Source: Eonycteris spelaea
Lineage: Eukaryota > Chordata > Mammalia > Chiroptera > Pteropodidae
Assembly: GCA_003508835.1 (NCBI GenBank)
Contig: PUFA01000116.1
Location: 2,976,001-3,040,000 of the forward strand
DNA: 64,000 bases
Reading direction: 5' to 3'
Below are positions 60,206 through 64,000 of the stretch, piece after piece (position 1 is the stretch's first letter; each line of letters begins with the position of its first letter). The position numbers were made by a program, and so were the translations under genes. Under the pieces are notes generated by a model, which saw only the letters and a program-made list of their open reading frames with translations, was not told the origin of the DNA and searched no databases.

Positions 60206-60469
60206 ATTAATTTATAGATCCTATCTCATTGAATAAAATAGGAACCCATGATTGTACCTGAATAAAAATGAATAAATAAATGGGAGTATAGAAATCTCTT
60301 ACTATAGTACTGTGTTAACTAATAGATGCAAAAGGCGTGTTGGAATTAGAAAGTCACCATTTGCCAACCGTCATAATAGTAATTAATTCAGGCAAGAAAT
60401 ACCAATTGATGTTCAAATGAGTGAGTTAAAGTTGGATGATGAACAAAGTCTCAAAGTGTCCCCTTAAAA

Positions 60470-60965
60470 ACATACTAATTTCAAAGGGGAAACGTTATTT
60501 TACAGCGCAGAAACCTGGCAGACATCTTTGTAACCAAGTGATCAAATTTATTACCACCAGGAAAAGGACCAACTGACTTTATGGACAACCTGGTAAGATG
60601 CAATGATAAGAATACGACATCGCCTGGTGGTACTCCTGCCCAGAGTATATAACCTAGGTCCCATCACGAGAAAACATCAGACTGACCCAAACTGACATGA
60701 CCTTCGGGAATGACCAGGATGTGAACACCAAGAATCAGCTAATTCTGACTGGCAGAGACTGGAGAGGCAGGAAAAAGGCATGATGTGTGATCCTGGGTTG
60801 GGTCTTATTGCTACAAAGGACATTTCTAGTTGATTGATAAAACATACATGAGGTCTCTGAGGGAAAGTTATACTGGTGGCTATTGTACTCTTCCTGCAAA
60901 TTTTTTTTTCAAGTTTTAAATTGCTTGAAAATAAAAACTATTTAAAAATAAAAAACAATTTAAAA
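60470..60965 (+). mobile_element. Old repeat, probably an L1-type 3' end, family unresolved
   Basis: AAACATCAGACTGACCCAAAC, TGTGTGATCCTGGGTTGGG with TCTTATTGCTACAAAGGACA, and an A-rich end resemble a known old 3' UTR-type repeat ('gaaacatcagacagacccaaattgaggg ... atgtgatcctggattggatcctgg ... aaaggacattattggg'). Confidence 0.45.
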
Positions 60966-61194
60966 AGTTTGAAAATAAAGATTAAAATGAAATGGCGCTT
61001 TATGCTAAAAATTCAACCATTCTAGCACCTTATTTTGGATTAAATTATTTCCCAGTAAAGTGAAATTATCCTGACTGCATTTTCCTTTGTGCTACATATT
61101 CTTTATTCCATGTTAATCTTAATGCCCGTGAATTTTCAATGAAACTGTGCTTCCTCATTTCAGTGACGATATTCAGGTAACCAAAGGATATCTT

Positions 61195-61790
61195 TGCCCT
61201 TTAATTACCCTTTAACTTGACCTTTCAGTGGCATTTGACACTTGATCCTCAAGCAACCACTCAGAATTCCTCTCTAGATTTAAAACTTAAAACCATGTTA
61301 ATTGAATTATTAAATAACTATAATGAAATTATGCAAAAGTTTAATATTTTTCTTCCATATATACTTTATGCTTCAAGTGAATTTATCACAATTAGAAATG
61401 CTTCTGTCATATTTTTGTGTGTTTGCTAGTTCCCTAATTAAATGCTTAAGATGTCTACCCTTGCTGTGTTTCAGCCACACTGTTCTTATCTGTGCCTCAG
61501 GAAAACCAAGCCCTTTCCATCTGGAATTTTCTTCTCTGTCACATTTTTCATGCATGACTTATTTTTATGATCCAGGTCAACTTAAATGCCACCTTCCAAG
61601 AGGGGCCTTCCAAAAGCACTCTATTAAAAAATATTCTATCAATTTTCTCATCCTAATTCTTCAGCTCCTTATTTTTTGTCATAGAATTTTTCATGATTTT
61701 CACTTAATCTAGATCGGTTTATTTATTTACTTGCATAAGAGTGTCTTATGTTGTATCTATGTATGTAGTTTTGAATTCTTTTCTTTTAGT
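61195..61790 (+). mobile_element. L2 LINE fragment
   Basis: TGTGTTTCAGCCACACTGTTC with TTATCTGTGCCTCAGG and AAAACCAAGCCCTTTCCATC, CCAGGTCAACTTAAATGCCACC and TTCCAAGAGGGGCCTTCC follow the L2 'ccagccacactggccttcttgctgttcc ... caagccctttcctgcctc ... ctcaaatgtcacctcctcagtgaggccttcc' order. The 129-codon frame at 61323-61712 is this L2. Confidence 0.6.
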
Positions 61791-62129
61791 CTATTAGTTT
61801 CACGACATAATATTGTCTTGCTTCTCCATGATTTTTAAAAAACATATCTACTGAGAAAAAGTCACATACCATAAAAATCATCATCCTACTTTTATTAAAT
61901 AATCCATGGAACATATAGAAGATGTTCAAGATACAAGGTGTCTATTATAAAGTTTAGAAACAATTATTTTTAAATGAATTGAAGATATCCTTTATAACAC
62001 AGTATGTACCAGTTTCCAGTCTTTATGGACCTCTCTGTATGTTAGGTGAATGATGAAGTGAATGAATATGTTTGAGTTTTCATCCTGGAATGAGGTGACT
62101 GATGTTCAACCTTGTGTCTTCACTGCCTT

Positions 62130-62380
62130 CAGGTCTCTGTTTCAGTTGCCTTACCCCAGAGGCCTGCTCTGACCACCGGTTAGATAATACTACCTGCTCT
62201 TAGCTTGCTAGCCCCCTTACCCAGTTCATTTTTCTTCAAAATTCTTATCACCATCTGATATACTGTATGTTTGTTAACAGTTTTTTCTCCTTTTGTAAGA
62301 ATATAAAGTTCATGAGATTTTGACTCTGCTGGATCTTACTTAGTAGGGCTCAACAACTGTCTTTAGAATGAATCAATAGA
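62130..62380 (+). mobile_element. L2 LINE 3' end
   Basis: CAGAGGCCTGCTCTGACCACC, TTCTTATCACCATCTGATATAC, AAGAATATAAAGTTCATGAG and TAGTAGGGCTCAACAACTGTC with GAATGAATC are the L2 terminus ('gaggccttccctgaccacc ... cttatcaccatctgacatac ... agaatgtaagctccatgag ... tagtaggtgctcaataaat'). Confidence 0.8.
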
Positions 62381-62935
62381 CAATGAAGGATTTCGAGCAA
62401 GGAAATGACTTGATCAATTCGTGTTATGTTATTATCTCTTTGGTGGAGATAAGAATAGGCTGGTGGGAAAAAAATCTCAAAGCAGGGCTTGTCTTACAAA
62501 GGTGCCATTGGAAAAGTTCCAAGTTCTATCTGGGATATGTCAATAAAGTTAACATAGAGGAAAACAGATGAAAAATATTTCACAGGAATCTATGAGAGAA
62601 TTGGCAGATCTGAATACTTCACAGAAAGAGAGACAACTAGAATGATTCTAAGATCTTTCACTGAGCAATTATATATGAATGCTTTTGTCTCTACCAGCAG
62701 AGGAAACAAGAGCATTAGGTCTTTAAGAAGTTGGATGAAAAGGAGCAGAAGACAGGGTGGTGGGTAATTTTGACAAGTTCAAAGCTGGACTTCATAAGTC
62801 TGAAGTACTGGGAGAGCCAAGAAAACATGTTCAAACTGCAGGTTAATATTAATGTCTGGAACTTCAGGTAAGAGATCAGAATTTTGGAAGGATTTGCAAA
62901 TAATTATTGCTATGGAGGTGAAAGGAAATTGCATG
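62378..62935 (-). mobile_element. L2 LINE fragment, opposite orientation
   Basis: GATTTCGAGCAAGGAAATGAC with TTGATCAATTCGTGTTATG, GGTGGAGATAAGAATAGGCTGG, AAGCTGGACTTCATAAGTCTG and TGTCTGGAACTTCAGGTAAG follow the antisense L2 'gttttgagcagaggagtgacatgatctgac ... ggctgctgtgttgagaatag ... tctggagttcaggggagag'. It abuts the plus-oriented L2 terminus directly. Confidence 0.6.
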
Positions 62936-62944
62936 AAGCAAAAG

Positions 62945-63308
62945 TAAATGAATAGGACTATTTGAAACTTAAAAGCTTCTATACAACACAAAGAAATCAT
63001 CAACGAAATAAAAAGGCAACCAACTGAATGGGAGAAGATATTTGCTAACAACACCTCCGATAAGGAGTTAATATCCAAAACACATAAAGAACTCATACAC
63101 TGAGCAACAACAAAAAACAAATAATCCAATTATATGAATGGGCAGAGGACCTGAACAGATACTTCTGCCAAGAAGAAATACAAATGGCCAACAGATACTG
63201 AAAAGATGTTCAACTTCACTAGCTATTAGAGAAAAGGGAATCAAAACCACAATGAGGTATCACCTCATATCTGTTAGGATGGCTGTCATCAACAAGACAA
63301 GTAAATGA
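62945..63308 (+). mobile_element. L1 LINE fragment, C-terminal part of ORF2
   Basis: TATTTGAAACTTAAAAGCTTC, AACGAAATAAAAAGGCAACC, ACTGAATGGGAGAAGATATTTG, ATATGAATGGGCAGAGGACC, GAACAGATACTTCTGCCAAG, AGAAATACAAATGGCCAACAG and ACAATGAGGTATCACCTCATA with TCTGTTAGGATGGC are the L1 ORF2 C-terminal run. Both ends are missing. A stop within ACTGAGCAAC and other changes break the frame. Confidence 0.93.
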
Positions 63309-63309
63309 T

Positions 63310-64000
63310 CTCAATTACCCTTGATGTGATCTTTTGAGGCTTTTCAATGTTCTGCACTTGGTATAAAGATGATGCTTTCCTTCTGTTGTAAGAACATCTC
63401 CATGTTTGTCAACGAAGGATAACATGAAAGTTTGAAAGGAAAATAATTTGAAAAGGCTTCGAATCTCACTAACCCAATTGAGATTCCCCAATAATAATTT
63501 TCCCCCAGTTTCTGACACTATCTATTCTGAGTTATTTTTTTAAAAATGACTGTTGTATATGAAAGCATTTGTAAAATTTAAACCACAGTAAAATAAATTT
63601 TATTCAATGAGAAAATTTATTTTCAATGAGAAAATTTATTTAACATTTAATATTCAATATATCATATTATAGAACACTAAGAAAAAGACAGAAATAATAA
63701 TCTCCAGATATGATACAGCAATATGAGGAGCCTGAAATTTTCCCAGGTCAAAACATTTAGATATTCTAGACAAAATGTAACATATATTTTAAATTATATC
63801 TATGCATCCAATAAGGTAGAAGAAGCTTTCAGGGATCAAAGAAAAAGAAAGATCCAAAATTCAGCATGCTAAATGATGCAGAGCAATTAGAATGCAGAGG
63901 GTATTTGCTAATCTTTGTAATGCGGATTTGAAAGGCCAAGTGGAATTAGAAAGCCTGTGAACTTGTAAGGAACTGGACTAACCTCCGACTCCCTATCTCC
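63310..64000. other. AT-rich intron with a 19-bp tandem pair
   Basis: About 0.7 kb unassigned. A 19-bp unit (TTCAATGAGAAAATTTATT) is repeated twice in tandem at 63603-63640. Confidence 0.6.

Larger units (their letters stand above)
54398..64000 (-). other. CNTNAP2: Intron of CNTNAP2 upstream of the exon (incomplete)
   Basis: This is intron leading into the acceptor at 54398 and it continues beyond the window. The preceding exon should end with laminin G residues just before FLNQM; I see nothing of the kind. Recognisable contents are two MLT1-class LTRs, an L1-3'-end-like block, L2 pieces and an L1 ORF2 fragment. Confidence 0.85.

Noticed and set aside
61323..61712. 129-codon plus-strand frame
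   Set aside because: It is decayed L2 3' sequence.

Overview
The window is mammalian nuclear DNA lying inside one very large gene. The only protein-coding sequence I can support is a single 172-bp internal exon on the minus strand (54226-54397). Its 56 complete codons read as the end of the second laminin G-like domain of contactin-associated protein-like 2 (CNTNAP2, Caspr2). The acceptor, donor, branch-point candidate and reading phase are all in order. The remaining 99.7 percent is intron on either side: at least 54 kb downstream of the exon (left side) and at least 9.6 kb upstream of it (right side). CNTNAP2 is known for introns of this size.

The repeats point to a particular lineage. Two elements (11729-11956 and 51270-51501) are 5S rRNA-derived SINEs. 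Each has a 5S-like head, an A-rich linker, a shared non-5S segment of about 60 nt and an A-rich tail, and neither has a tRNA or Deu domain. This architecture was described for the MEG-RS/MEG-RL SINEs of fruit bats (Pteropodidae). The other repeats are old mammalian families: L2, MIR, CR1/L3-like, MaLR LTRs (MLT1), hAT-Charlie elements (MER20, MER1-like, MER5A, MER33-like) and truncated L1 copies. I see no intact L1 ORF2 and no recently inserted L1. I therefore infer a fruit bat; the species cannot be read from the window.

Layout: 0.4-3 kb holds an old repeat, a (TA)n tract and a long L2 copy. 3-11 kb is mostly AT-rich unassigned intron with small MIR/L2 pieces and an L1 fragment at 8.7-9.5 kb. 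11.4-14.7 kb has L2, the first 5S SINE, an MLT1A LTR and another L2. 19-27 kb has an LTR-like block, MIR, an L1 3' end, MER20, L2 with an embedded (AG)n tract, a second MLT1A LTR, a MER1-like element and a second L1 3' end. 28-43 kb has L2 fragments in both orientations, an L1 3' end, TG/TA-rich DNA, MER5A and a MER33-like element. 46 kb has a 270-bp GGAA/GGGA microsatellite. 50-52 kb has an L2 whose tail is interrupted by the second 5S SINE, then a CR1/L3-like piece. 54.2-54.4 kb is the exon. 56-63 kb has two MLT1-class LTRs, an L1-3'-end-like block, oppositely oriented L2 pieces and an L1 ORF2 fragment.

I found no second exon, RNA gene, CRISPR array, operon or other new system. The long open frames are explained by simple repeats, antisense L1/L2 sequence or chance. 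Repeat family names come from recognition by eye, so boundaries are approximate, usually to within 10-50 bp.
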